Positions 36,748 through 48,836 are shown, counted from the stretch's first letter. The stretch is DNA of 64,000 nt from Aporrectodea caliginosa (GCA_020284085.1 JACEVL010005024.1:372001-436000); one strand, 5' to 3'. The notes: generated by a model from the letters alone, not told the origin. Program-made: numbers and translations.

Positions 36748-37322
36748 GTAAAGATTTTATTAAATCATTTTATAAATGCTCTTATCTTTAATTTATTTCA
36801 ATTATGTAGGAATATTTATTGTATTGTTTATTTTCAACTGTGTCAAGACTCTTTTTGTGGGGAGCTATGCTTATAAGCGATTTCAAACCTGCAGAATTGA
36901 AATTCTGTCATCTAACTTCCATGATATTAAGTACTGGTTGTTGAATTATGTAACTTGTGATGAATTGTTCTCTGGTTGTTTGATTGCTGAACATTCTGTT
37001 TTTACTTAAACCCTTCGACCATGACTCTGAGAGCTGCTGTTCATAGAGATAGATGATAAACAAGCCTTGCCTGGTAGCAGTTTGTAGCACTGCTAATCTG
37101 GGGGCACATATGGAACCAAAATCTCAGAACATCTGTCTGCATTGTTGGGGATTTGACAGTCCAGTGCTCTTGCACTAGACTGCTGTGCACCTTCAGTCAA
37201 GATGTATGTTGTTCTGAGACCTCTTTCTTTGATCTGTTACCCTTGCAATTAAGCATTGCTGTCTTTGCCACTGAACCACACAATCCCAGATAATACCTTT
37301 TATGTTACCTTTACAATTCTAG

Positions 37323-37498
37323 CAAAGAGTCGAGGCATTGCCATACCAGTGGAGCTGGAGAACCAGCTGACGGCCGTCTTCAATAAATCCCAGATGATCA
37401 TGAAACACTCAAGGGCTTGGATGACGGCTGGAAAGATTCGGTCGGACACTGTTTCCCAGCAGACGCAAGACTATCGCAACATCATTGAAGGACTCCAG
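37323..37498 (+). CDS. ITPR: ITPR exon W25
   Basis: KSRGIAIPVELENQLTAVFN, then MKHSRAWMTAGKIRSDTVSQ and QTQDYRNIIEGLQ. KSR.IAIPV and DYRNIIE.LQ fit the family. The vertebrate ITPR1 PKA motif RRDS in this region is not present (KIRSDT instead). 176 nt, out phase 0. Confidence 0.95.
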
Positions 37499-38465
37499 GT
37501 GTGTATCAGGTCCAGTTTTATGAAAGGATTTCCTACTGCCAAATGGATTCATGTGGCTTTTGCTTACATTTTGGGGCAAGTCACGGTTAATCTTTATCAA
37601 GAAGCAATTGGAATGTTTAAGGAAATGTTGATGCCTAAAAATTCCAGGGTAATTTCATAGAAATACATGTTAAGGATTCCATGATTTAGTTCAAACTGCA
37701 GGTATAAAGGGAAATGCTTTTCAAATTTGAGAATGTTATGTTCACAGTATGAAGATTGAACATGTTAAAAAGTGATCCTTAAAGTATTTAAATAGATTCA
37801 ATGTCGAATGCCTACAAATCTTGAAAAAATGACAACTAAAAGGCAAAAAACACAGATTCCTTGGATTGGAACAAAGTGAATGCCTTTGGCCAGCTGCATG
37901 GAGGCTGGCTGTAAATGTAAAGTAAGAAGTAAGTAAGAATATCCTTTAATAAACCAATTGCTAACCGCATTTTGGTGTACAGACATCATAGTAGTCGCAA
38001 TAAATCTAAATTAGCTAGTATATCTTATTTAAGTCTTATAAATCATCCTAGTGATGTAGGTTCTTCGCATCAGGGTATCAGCGGGAGGAATGACACGATC
38101 ATGGACCCTGGGGCGGAGAGAATAAACGGAAGTTTTAACAGGAGGAAGCAAGGCATGTAGCACATGACCTTTATCGGTCAGAACAGCAGAGAAAAGACGG
38201 GAATCCGCCTTTAAGCATAACTGCTCAAAGGACGGTGAGTCCTCAGGAAGGTAATGATAGCGAATGAGGCGACGTATCAAGGTCTGAAGCCTGTTCCTTT
38301 CACTGGATTCTAATCAAAGTGCTTCCCATTGGGAAATTGAAGTTAAGCCATGCCATTCATGGGAAAAGGTTATCAAGTTGTCAGAAATTGGTGTCACATG
38401 AGCTTGTCTATTGTAGTTAAGAGAGGCAGATAACAAGAAGAAATGGTTTAACTATTTTATTTTAG
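37499..38465. other. Intron between W25 and W26
   Basis: About 1 kb. 37990-38420 has the more GC-rich, dispersed-repeat-like composition of a LINE flank, but no motif I can name. Confidence 0.4.
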
Positions 38466-38614
38466 GACATTGTAAGTCTTCTGGAAGACCAGTTGAAACC
38501 TCTCGTGCAAGCGGAGCTGTCTGTTCTTGTTGATGTTCTTCATCGCCCAGAACTTCTCTTTCCACCGAACACTGATGCACGGCAGAAGTGTGAAACAGGT
38601 GGATTCATCTCGAG
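38466..38614 (+). CDS. ITPR: ITPR exon W26
   Basis: [20 protein letters not shown], then [20 protein letters not shown] and [30 protein letters not shown] is diagnostic. 149 nt, out phase 2. Confidence 0.97.
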
Positions 38615-38789
38615 GTAATTAGTTTAATCTATTTTAGAGTTCCATGTTTTCCTCATAGGAATGTCAACTGGATGTCAATAGGATGTTAGCACATCCTTGA
38701 CTCTGCTGTTGTCACATAAATTGTCTCACTCTGTTCTGAACATCACATATCATTACTTAATCATCGCTGATCTGGAAATTAAACCTTTC

Positions 38790-39390
38790 GTTGGCTTCGT
38801 CCATCGTCCCATTTAGGGGTTTCTCCCCCAGCTCTTTCTCCTTCATTGCTCAACTACTCGATTCGGTCAACTTAATCTCTAAATGGGTGTCCTCCAACCT
38901 TGTCTGCCTCAGCCCTACCAAAACAGAATTTATTATCCTTGACCATCCAGACGAGGTCAAGAAAATCCCTAACCCTTCCATACACCTTCCTACCAACTCT
39001 TCCTCTCTCACTTTCACCTCCGACTCATCTTTGCACAATCTCGGCATTACCTTTGATCCACATCTCTCCTTCTCTAATCACATCTCAAACCTCTCGCACA
39101 CCTACTTCATGCATATTCGTGACATCTGCCGCATTCGATCCACGCTTGACTTTAAAACTGCATCCACTATTGCTACCTCCATTGTCCACTGCAAGCTTGA
39201 GTACTGTAATTCCTTTTTCCTCAACCTCGCAACCATTTCAAAGTCCATATGCTAACGTACAACTCACTACAATGCTCCCAGCCAAAGTACCTTCACAAAC
39301 TCTTCACCATCCAGCCACCCTGGGCTACCTGATCATCCTCATATCTCACTTTATTCCAACCCCAGTCACTACTCACCTCAGTTCTCTTCT
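38790..39390 (+). pseudogene. LINE reverse transcriptase fragment, 5' half of a split copy
   Basis: Translation includes LISKWVSSNLVCLSPTKTEF, LHNLGITFDPHLSFSNHISN and FKTASTIATSIVHCKLEYCN, the C-terminal palm/thumb region of CR1/L2-like elements. It stops where a hAT element enters, and LINE sequence resumes at 40720. Confidence 0.85.
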
Positions 39391-40719
39391 CAGTGGTTCT
39401 TAAAGTGGTGGTCCGCGGACCGGCGCCGGTCCGCGGAGCTCAAGTCGCCGGTCCGCGAAACAATCCCTAAAAATAAAAATTTGATCAACTTATTCCTGGA
39501 AAATACAGATAATTATAGATATATTTTTTAAGTTAAAAAAATTTATAGAATGAAATTATTATTTAACGTTATTTGCAATAAATCAATCTAGATTCTAGAT
39601 CTAAAGTTCCCATTATCGCCACACCGTGATCGCTAGGCATATGGACTTCGATCACCTAGCGATTGAAACTGTCACCAACTGAACACAACCATTCGTACGC
39701 CAGATATTTGTTCTTTGTTGATGGAATTGAGCGATAATTAAGAAAACGCTAGCGTATGAATATTTTTGTTTATTTGCAATAAGACAAATTTAAACACGAA
39801 ATAAAGTTCTAGAAATCTTAGTTTTAAATTTAAAAAATAAGAGAAACAATGAGCAAAGCACATCAAGTCTCTTTGGACAGTTTCTTTAAAAGTAATGAAA
39901 CAACAGCAAAGCGCCGCAACTCAGACACGGACAGTGACAGCACACAAGAAAACGATGATAATGTACGGGAAGGATCTCTTTTAAAAAAGCCAAGAAACAT
40001 CGTTTGTTTAATAGAAAATACGATCAAGAATATTTAAAATATGGATTTGTTTCTTCCGGAGATGAAAACAGCCCAAAACCACTGTGTGTAATCTGTGGAG
40101 TTACACTTAGTAATGATGCCATGAAGCCATCAAAACTTCTTCGCCATCTGAATTCAGCACATCCCGCATACAAAGATAAGCCTATTGATTTTTTCAAAAG
40201 AAAGCGTGACGAAATAAAAGATCAACAGAAACAGATGTTAAAGACCACTAAAGTTAATGTTTCTGCATTGCGGGCATCTTGCTTGACTCCATTTGCTGTA
40301 AGTTTAGTCAAGTTTAATTTAATTAAACTTTCAGTAATTAGGCTTGCTACTTTTAGATAGGAGTAAGCCTTCTCGTGTAATAAAATTACTAGTTATTATT
40401 TATAAAAACTTGAACGCTTCCTTTAACTATAATAAATACATTCTGATATTTATTGTTATATTTAACAATGAATAACAAGAACATGTGTAATTACATATAT
40501 TTGTAAAAGCAGTTTATTGATTTAGTCACTATTTCGCATTATTTCGCTCTTAGAATAATTTCAATAAAATATTAAGATAAAATATGGACTCATTCCTCTA
40601 ATTTCCCTTTATCTTGGATTCGATTGTCAGATAAAATTTTGCATTTCTAACTGGTGGTCCGCCAACAACATCATAAATGCACAGCCGGTCCCTGCTTCTA
40701 AAAAGTTTAAGAACCCCTG
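39391..40719 (+). mobile_element. hAT element remnant with BED zinc finger
   Basis: Ends CAGTGGTTCTTAAAG and CTTAAGAACCCCTG-type inverted repeats (right end TTTAAGAACCCCTG). Inside, 39849-40035 and 40004-40330 encode the N-terminus of a ZBED-type transposase in two frames. The second holds KYGFVSSGDENSPKPLCVIC and LLRHLNSAHP, giving the C-x2-C...H-x4-H finger. A shift occurs in the A-run near 39985; the catalytic part is deleted. No convincing 8-bp duplication. Confidence 0.82.
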
Positions 40720-41080
40720 CTCTAACCGATCCATAATCCACACTGCACCTCAACTCTGGAACGAACTTTCTATGGATCCCGTGAATTGAGCATACTGTAT
40801 TCTCAGTTGCTCCACCAATACAGCCACTCACCCACAGTCATTTGGCTCAGGATCCTCTACTCATCACCCCACAGGCTTTCCACTTCAAATTGAAGTCTGT
40901 CCTCTTCAAGAATTCCTACCCTAATCCATCCGCTCCTCTGCCATCCAAGTTTTCTCATCCTCAAGAAACCCACCGTAACAGCTGCTCTTGCCTCTGCTCT
41001 CTGACTGTGTCTGGCAACTGGACTTGAGCCTCCACTGTACATCGACCTCTGGACAACTCCTAACCCCTCTGAAACGACGC
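40720..41080 (+). pseudogene. LINE fragment, 3' half of the split copy
   Basis: Contains APQLWNEL-type codons (CACCTCAACTCTGGAACGAA) and FHFKLKSVLFKNSYPNP, the end of the ORF interrupted at 39390, then a 3' UTR. Confidence 0.7.
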
Positions 41081-41141
41081 AGGGCGCATGAATAAGCTGG
41101 TGCTTTGCAATTAGCAGAGTGAAGAGTGGACTAACTAGAAG

Positions 41142-41145
<4 letters not shown>

Positions 41146-41207
<62 letters not shown>
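41146..41207. repeat. (GA)n microsatellite
   Basis: About 30 uninterrupted GA units, ending 106 bases before W27. Confidence 0.95.
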
Positions 41208-41209
<2 letters not shown>

Positions 41210-41313
41210 GATATCCAGACAGACATGAAGCTATGTGACTGGAGATGGAGGAGGTTGTTGATGGAATATGACAGGTGGCTGATAAGTGTAATATCTTGTT
41301 CCACTTGTTGTAG

Positions 41314-41425
41314 ATTGATACGTCATACGGAAAAGCTGCTGGAAGAGAAGGAGGAGAAGCTGTGTATTAAGATGCTGCAAACGTTAAAGGAGATGATGAC
41401 AGTAGATTCTGAGTACACTGGAAAG
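41314..41425 (+). CDS. ITPR: ITPR exon W27
   Basis: [20 protein letters not shown], then [17 protein letters not shown]. Completes the Arg codon from W26. Its acceptor lies about 105 bases after a (GA)n tract. 112 nt, out phase 0. Confidence 0.96.
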
Positions 41426-42337
41426 GTGAGATGGGTTCTAGTAGGGATTCTTTCATGTCACTGACTGATCTAGATGAATGTGATTTGTTTTTTCTTTGTA
41501 TTTTCAATTGAGTTTATGCCTCATCTATTATTATAGCAGAAACCATTTGAATTATGAGGTTTGGTCATTGACTTGTTACTATAGAAACGGTAAAGGCAAA
41601 GAATGGAATCCGATGATAGTTTCATGGTTAGGCATGGATTGCCAGTTTGACATGTTGCAAGGTGAATGACGACGGATCCCTTCCCTGGCTGTTAAATGTG
41701 CCTCTTGGTCTATCTGTGACACTGTCTGCCTCTCTACCAATTCAGTAAATGCTGCAGGATCTCTTACTGATCATGGCAAATGAGGGTGGGGTGTGTGATG
41801 GGTGACATCTGGTGAGAGAGTGAATTGCTGCCCATAGTGGTTAGGTAGTTACATTTGGGAAATGATATATGTAGGAAAACATGAGAAATCTAACGAACTT
41901 TATATTTCAGGTTATAGAAAACTGATGCTGCATTATGCAAATTCTGAGATTTTATAATATTTATTGAATGTTTCTTAGTTTTTTTAACATTACCCAAGAT
42001 AGAAAGTTTTTACATATGCATGTATGTATGTGTACAATGTACATGCATGCCTGAAGTCACATCTTAGGCATTTGTAGATGGAGCACTTGTAAAATTTCTT
42101 GTGCCACATTTTTCCATTTATAGAATATTTAACGCTATTAATTACTACAACTGTTTTGGTTATTTTTGTTTTTTTTAACTTTTTTTGCAAATTCACAACA
42201 TGTGTGAAATTCTAGATCATATGTAATTTTTCTCTGATACCAGAAGCCTGTGTGATACCTGAATTCTACAATATTTTAATATGTGGTTTATTTTTCATTA
42301 CTTTTAAAGTAAATTGAAAACTGAACAATGTTTAAAG

Positions 42338-42385
42338 GTGGATCTTAAAAGTTTGAGCAAAAAAGAGCAGGAAGATCGTAAGAGG
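42338..42385 (+). CDS. ITPR: ITPR exon W28 (48 nt) in SII-like linker
   Basis: VDLKSLSKKEQEDRKR: a 48-nt charged exon, phase 0-0, acceptor TTTAAAG and donor AGG|GTAAGA. It sits where vertebrate ITPR1 carries the alternatively spliced SII segment (about 40 residues between the two PKA sites). Support is frame, splice sites and position, not sequence identity. Confidence 0.72.
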
Positions 42386-42849
42386 GTAAGATCAACTGCA
42401 GATCGATGCAGTCGCTGATTGATGGATTACCGTAATGTTCTGTTGCTTGTGCTGTGTCGGCTGTTGTTGTTTGTGTACTTAATGCTTGAGATGACAATAG
42501 ATGACAAGGCAAAATCTTTCACTGTCTGCTTCACTAGTCTTTAGTCTTTTCACGGAGTGTCCCTCTTTTTCAGATGACTGAAAATTAGATGCTGATGGCT
42601 GATGTTGCAGTCGGTGCATCTGGTCAATCTTGCCGTCTGATTTCTATTATTGTCCACTCAGAGGGAAATGCTATTTACTACTTTCTTTATTCTGGTAAAG
42701 CACATCATGTATTGATTTCTTTTTCATTGAACCTCTTTGGAACACCACTGAGTAATGTAAATGTCCATTTACATTAATATTACATGTTCTTAATGTGTTG
42801 ATGTTATATTTCTCATCTAATTGATTCTTATTGTACTGTTATTCTTCAG

Positions 42850-42922
42850 AAACCTCAAGAGCCCCCTACTTTAGTTAGGGAGCGACTTGGCCAACCCAAC
42901 CCCGTGTCACCCAGCCATAGAA
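42850..42922 (+). CDS. ITPR: ITPR exon W29, proline-rich linker; 3' end unresolved
   Basis: After ATTCTTCAG the frame reads KPQEPPTLVRERLGQPNPVS then PSHR. Open reading continues beyond with intron-like composition, so the exon ends near here, but the donor is ambiguous. Possible ends are 42903 (GTGTCA, phase 0), 42922 (GTCCCC, phase 1, which suits the candidate exon at 46703), 42976 (GTGTAA, phase 1) and 42978 (GTAATG, phase 0). Proline-rich content resembles the vertebrate SII segment (EPSPPLRQL). Confidence 0.5.
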
Positions 42923-43269
42923 GTCCCCAAATCATTTTAAGCAAATGTCTGTCATCTTATGATATTTATGAAATGAGTGTAATGCAGTTGTATAGTAGCT
43001 TACGATTTGTTGTCTTTTATGAATAGTTGCTTGTATAGTTGGTTGTGATTTGCTTTGCCAATGTACTCTGGTGCATTTTGTGACTGATGTGGGTCCGATA
43101 TGTGACAATGTTGTGTATTTCTGATAATGCTTTGGCTAAACTAATGAGTGAGTAGATAGTAGTAGATGTTAGAAGGTTGCATTGCAATCGGCTGAAATCA
43201 TCTTTGGTATCTTTGATGTATCAGATCTTGAAGTTAGCAGGCTTCAACACATCGTAAATGCTCTGGATC

Positions 43270-43752
43270 ATGTGGTGCTGTTACGCATCTTGTCATTCAA
43301 ATCCCTTAACACTACTCCATCAACTGCATTGACTTCCTGTAGAATTCAGAATGAGATTTAAACTGGCATGTTTAAGCTATAAAGCCCTCACAATGAGCAC
43401 TTCTACCTACATTCAACCACTAATCTCACCTTACATTCTGCCACGTAGTCTGCGATCGTTGTGTAAGAGTCTTTTGGTTGAACCTTGATGTAGCACTGTC
43501 ATGGGCTCTCTTGCATTCCATGTTTCTGCCCCTAGGGAATGGAACCAACTACCAATGTTTGTCTGATGCTTTGTTTGTTTTCCTTTAAGAAACACCTCTG
43601 TACTCACTGTTTCTCATTGGCTTTCAGACATCTGAATAACTGACTGCTCTTCATCTGCCACCTGACTAACCGTGCCTCAAACTCACATTTCTGTGTGACC
43701 TTGTGCATGTTAAAAATGTTAATAATGATGATTGATAATAATAATAATAATA

Positions 43753-43831
<79 letters not shown>

Positions 43832-43832
43832 T
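43270..43832 (+). repeat. LINE C-terminal remnant with (AAT)n tail
   Basis: 43300-43640 translates, with stops, to an eroded HWLPV...FK...YKAL...P.LRS segment, and CGATCGTTGTG..CATTCCATGTTTCTGCCCC matches LINE ends. A tract of about 30 AAT units follows at 43735-43832 and is probably the element tail. Confidence 0.6.
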
Positions 43833-44039
43833 ATAGCAATAATACTAATAATTGATGCTTCTGCATGCAATGATTTCAAGAGTGAGCTTTTCTCGTAGAG
43901 GTTCTGTGCTTAATGTCTGTTCTCAAAGTCCCATGTGTTGGAGAAAGAATTTTTGGACAATAGTTGTTGACTGGACCTAAAATGAAAGCAGTTAATAAAT
44001 ATATATGTAAATTACCTTTTTTGTAATTTTAATCAAACA

Positions 44040-44700
44040 TTTATAAAAGCACTGCTGAATGATTCGGAGATGCTCCCGACCCAAATCTAAGAAATAAAAT
44101 GGACTTCAGGTGTTTCCAGAACACAGAGCAGAAAGGCTGAGGAGCTCAAACCACAATTCGTGCAGAAGGCGATTCCAGCAACAGGTACCAACACCAGCAC
44201 AGCTTTTAGATTGGGCAGTGGCTCCGCGCATGCAGGGAAGAACCAGAAGGCTTCTGGCAGCTGAACAATGATTGGAGCAACCAGGGAGTGAAGAGACCAC
44301 TCGCTTACAGCTAGTAAGCGAATGATGAGTGATGCAGTGGAGTGGTACTTCCTGAAGCCAGATTGGAGAGGGGCATTAGTGAGTTGGTGTCAAGGCAATC
44401 AACTGGAAGGATATGGATCTTTCTAGAAGGAAGGAGAGGTTGGAGATGGGGCAATAGTTGGAATTGGTGCTTGGGTCCAGGTCCTGTCACTTGATGGAAA
44501 TGCCATTGCCCTTTTGTGTGGGGCTGGAACCGAACCATGGGCTAGAGAGGAGTTACATATTAAAAGTAGAAATGGAAGAAATTCATCAATAAACTCTTTC
44601 GTTATAAATGGAGGAAATAAATCCAGCTCACAGGTCTTCGACAAAGAGTCCTGAAGAAGGTGGTGGAGAGCATCCACTAAAAGAGGAGCCTCTTGAGCCT
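44040..44700 (-). repeat. LINE ORF2 fragment and dispersed repeat
   Basis: On the minus strand 44677-44430 encodes FPPFITKEFIDEFLPFLLLI and CNSSLAHGSVPAPHKRAMAF, the region just before the reverse transcriptase of CR1/L2-like LINEs. 44040-44290 carries a GGAGATGCTCCCGACCC / AGGCGATTCCAGCAACAGG repeat similar to 12536-12800. Confidence 0.65.
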
Positions 44701-46702
44701 TGTTACCTTACCTGGAGGTAATGCAGCCTAGAGAACAAATAAGTCAGAAGTGGATAGATAATAGATTGCATTTGGAATATCGAAGGTAAAGTTTCTTATT
44801 GATGTAATATTGAAGGTCAAGTTTCTCATTGATGTAACCAATCAATTGCACTTGTTTTATGTATGAATGGGATATTGCATGGCTACGATATTTGTGGTAG
44901 GTATGTATGTGTCTGGGCTTTTATAGGGCACAGTATAGGAACATCCCAAAAGCACTGTGAACATGGTTGACTAAATGATTTGGACAGGTGTATCTAAACA
45001 AATGAAGAGAATGTAATTAAAAGAAATGTACAAATGTTCGAAGGAAGACTGTTCCAAAGTGTGACTTACACAGAACAGTGAGCAGTGTTCTTTTGTGCTG
45101 ATGTTTGGAAGTGAGGGTCCTGTTGATTTCCTGGGGGCAGGTGAGCACAGCAGCCCAACTAGGTACCAACCACTATGAATGACTAGCGTATATATATGTT
45201 GGAGTGAATCTGACTGACGAAAGGATCATGAATGTGATTCTGTCCTTAACAGGTGGCCATTGCATTGTATCTCATAGATTCTGATATATTGTGAGAGAAT
45301 TTGGTAAACCAGGCACTAGACAGGTGGCACAATTCAGAATAGACTGAGTTAATAGATTTGGAATTTTAACATCAAGAAGAGCGAGCAGTGTCACATGTTC
45401 AGAGTCGATGACATCATTCAGAATGAGCCACAGTAGAACCATTTGCAATCTTCATGATGATGTTTGAGTTCAGCGACAATCTGATCCTGTGGTTGTTGTT
45501 GTAAAACTATAAAAATGTATCAGATGAGCCTGATGAATATTTTATATCAATTAGATTATTTACGTAGAACACATGCTAGTTCCTAACTTCCAACCACTTT
45601 AGCGGGGTACTTATCAAGTGTTGACATTTTGTGCCTGTGGTATGCAAAGGGTTAAGTAATATGAGTTCAGTAATATAGTCAGTTTCTGAAAAGTGCTGGA
45701 ATAAGTTGTTGCCAGGTTATAACCGGTTATTGCCATGGCTATAACCGTCCCGGCAACAACTTTTTTGGCAACAACCTATGCAAAAACCTTGTGGCAAAAA
45801 TAGAAACTATTAATTATTGTGGTAATAAAATATGGAATCTTCACACTTAGCTTCATTTTTTATTTCTTCTGGCTTGCTCTTTACAGAGTTGATTGATACA
45901 AATATATCATGCTTTAAATCAAAACTATCAGATTTAAATAACCATATAATTTCTTCCTAGTAAAAGAGTTTTTTTCAATATCGAATTGTGTAATTCTGAA
46001 TTAGAAATTTTGCCAAACCATTGGCTAGTATATAGAAAAGGCAATGTATTGACCTGTTGCAAATGGCAGTTTATTTTATAGTTGAAAGGTCAGTAGTTGA
46101 CTTTCATTTTACATAATTATGGTTCATAGATTAATGGAGAAAAGCAAAGACGGGACATAGCTGAGCCACTGTGGCTGGTTGTGTATAGCAGACAAACTAT
46201 CAGTTCAGATTTTGTCTCGACAGCTAGTATTGTATTTGTTCTATTATGTTTAAGTATTTTTCATTACATAATTATGGTTCATAGATTAATAGCAAAGACG
46301 GGACATAGCTGAGGTGGCTAGGACATTACTAGGGAGCTTCACAGCTTTGGTTTTCTTTTTGCCTTGAAAATATTTCTGCTAAGCCGAACACAGCCATTGT
46401 TATACCGATGTCTAAGAGCTTTGCATTCAAAGGATTGCTGCATGTGTAGATTTAGTCCTGTGATTGCTTTGTTTTGCCATTATGTGTAATCTAAATCAAT
46501 AGAAATGTGAATGCATATTTGGGCATGAATATTTCTGCATGAGAGTTGTTGAAAGGCATGCTACTATGATTGCCATGTTTGTAATTTTTTACAGCGAAAT
46601 CATTATATGTTTGTTTGGTAAAATTTGTTGGATACAACTTGCTTTAGGATATATCTTGTATGTATCTATTCAGTGAAATATATTGATGATTGCATTAATT
46701 AG
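44701..46702. other. Intron in SII-like region
   Basis: Contains a further dispersed repeat at about 44920-45330 (GTTCCAAAGTGTGACTTACA) and a short tandem TTACATAATTATGGTTCATAG pair at 46110 and 46263. No exon identified. Confidence 0.5.
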
Positions 46703-46770
46703 ACTTTCTTGGAGGGTCTCAGAGAGTTGAAACCACTTCACTTGTTGGCTCACTGTCTGAATTGGCCCAG
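46703..46770 (+). other. Candidate alternative exon in SII-like linker
   Basis: 68 nt between AATTAG and CCAG|GTAATA. Entered in phase 1 it is open and reads FLGGSQRVETTSLVGSLSEL then AQ, leaving in phase 0, as W30 needs. Serine-rich content fits a phosphorylation linker. No recognised homologue. Confidence 0.4.
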
Positions 46771-47589
46771 GTAATAATACGTTTACTGCTCTAGAATAAA
46801 GTAAGTTCTGTCACTGGCCCATCAATGCGGAGACATGATCTGCATGCATTGTTGTAGCCTTGGGACTTTTCATGTTTCCCAGAACTCACGTGCAATTCGC
46901 AATTTCAGTGGTCAAAGATATGTTCATTTAAAACACACGACGCATCTATTCTTTGTCGAGACAATGTTCCTTCCAATGTCTGACCTCCCTCTCTACAAAC
47001 TGCTCTCTTTCTCTGAGATTTAGTTTATCTTTTCTGTTGTCATATTCAGCCTTTGCTATAACTGTAACTGAGCCCGTTAAGGTAAAGATCACTGGGTGTG
47101 TCCTTTCGCTAAATCATTTTGTCTGAATGGAAGTTTTACTCGATAATTCTGGCAAGTTTTGGACTATTTCTGTTGCCAAGTCTGTGTGTGGGAATTATTT
47201 GTAGTTTTCATCATGGATTTACTGTGTTTCAGACTATTTCTGTTGCATGTTACCATGACCTCCTGGGACTGGAATGGTTCTTCTACAGGTTTTCACCTGG
47301 ACAGTCAAGCCTCAGACCTTCATATGCCATCTACACTGGGAAGCCTTGGACCCATATTTTATCATAATGTAATATATACATGTAGGGTCTCCTTCAAGAT
47401 ATTTGTTCAAAGCCATGTTAGATCCATCCCATGAAAAGAAAAAAGTCATTGAGTGATTAATTTTGACAGAAGGTGCCAATAGAGTCTGTTTCAGTGAAAA
47501 GGCAGCTCTAGGTCAAGACAGTACTTTCCAGACATATGATGCCATAATACAGAAATGTAAAAAAATTTACATTTACGACCAAATGGCCT

Positions 47590-47815
47590 ATGTGCTGCTT
47601 ATTTTTCAATGAACAGATCGGGGGAGATCCTTTACCACTGCTGCCCGTTGGAATGGGTGCCATGCCATTGTAAGTCCCCATGTACAGACCATGCCAGCTG
47701 AGATTCATATCTCTGAAATAAGCCACCATTGAGAGGCAAAGCGGCATCCGCAAGCGTCCAGAGGCGCATGGGGCGTGCACTCTGACCAATGTAGCCAACT
47801 GGTCCAAAAGAAACA
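47590..47815 (-). repeat. tRNA-derived SINE, copy 1
   Basis: Minus strand: CCAGTTGGCTACATTGGTCA then GGCTTATTTCAGAGATATGA and GGTAAAGGATCTCCCCC. Copy 2 is at 60550-60780 in the same orientation. Confidence 0.6.
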
Positions 47816-47881
47816 TCAATGTTGCGTTCTAACAGTGCAAAAGGAGTTGGTTCAAGTGTTGCTGGTGATGTTTGTTGTTAG

Positions 47882-48043
47882 AGTGAAACCTTGAGACAGC
47901 AGTTGTTGACCTGCTACTACGGAAGAGCTCAGATCCGGACAAACCGAACAATCACCCCAAATATCCAGATTTCCAGCAGCCAGGACTCCGACCGAGGTGC
48001 AGTCATGCTGAACAGAGCGGAAATGACGCTACACGATGTTCAG
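47882..48043 (+). CDS. ITPR: ITPR exon W30
   Basis: SETLRQQLLTCYYGRAQIRT, then NRTITPNIQISSSQDSDRGA and VMLNRAEMTLHDVQ. Corresponds to vertebrate GEALRQVLVNRYYGN and RGEMSLAEVQ. TTAGAG at the start gives two possible acceptors (47882 phase 0, or 47884 needing phase 2). The RRES PKA motif of vertebrate ITPR1 is not present. 162 nt from 47882. Confidence 0.92.
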
Positions 48044-48704
48044 GTCAGTGGAACCGGCGCAGCATCCGATTAGTTAAACATCTTCTGATTTTAGCAGCTT
48101 CTGTAGCGATGGCACTTGGCATCCTTTTATCAACTGATAAGATCAGCCATGGAAGTAGAGTACCTGATTTATAGTTCTTCCAAGGCTAATATTCAGATAA
48201 ACCCATTGTCAGTCTTATGCATATTGTTCTTTTAGTTTCAGATAATGCAAGTAATTGGTCTTCTTATGGTGGATAAGTAGTAAACTGATGAATTGTGATT
48301 TAACGTTAATTACTTGATCACCGTTCACCAGCCTACATGTAATTTCTTGAGTGCTTTAAATTCCTGTCACTTTTACCCAACTATTTTACATCTGACCCAG
48401 ATTAGTGCAGCCTTTGCAAACACTGATTCACAACATATTCACTAACTAATATCTTGACCAGTAGCTTGATTTGGCCAGATCTGAAATCGGTCACCTAAAG
48501 AATGAGAGCTTCCACCCAAAAGAGGAAATAGTACTAACATAACGTATGATTGTGTGTATCACCTGAAACTATGATGGAGATCAATTGAGTTATGTTTGGT
48601 TCAGTTCAGTTCATTTAACTTCTCATTACTTGTAAACTCTTGTTGGTGACTAGTTACTATAAGGTTATTTATAACATTTGTTTTGGATGACCTTGGCCTT
48701 GTAG
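48044..48704. other. Intron between W30 and W31
   Basis: 0.66 kb; nothing recognised. Confidence 0.5.
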
Positions 48705-48836
48705 TGCCATCTTGACCGAGAGGGAGCCACTGACCTTGTTGTTGACCTCATCATAAACAATCACTCCAGTCGCACTTTCCAGGAGACAATTGGACTTGGA
48801 ATAGCGCTCCTTGATGGGGGCAACTGCATTATTCAG
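48705..48836 (+). CDS. ITPR: ITPR exon W31
   Basis: CHLDREGATDLVVDLIINNH, then SSRTFQETIGLGIALLDGGN and CIIQ. CHLD.EGA..LV.DLI and IALL.GGN are family signatures. 132 nt, phase 0-0. Confidence 0.97.

Noticed and set aside
39211..39403. Plus-strand frame rich in Ser/Pro/Leu overlapping the LINE
   Set aside because: Shadow frame of the LINE reverse transcriptase fragment.
42589..42777. 62-codon open frame between W28 and W29
   Set aside because: No splice sites fit and no resemblance to the receptor.
43604..43898. Open frames of Ile/Asn runs on both strands
   Set aside because: Translation of the (AAT)n microsatellite.
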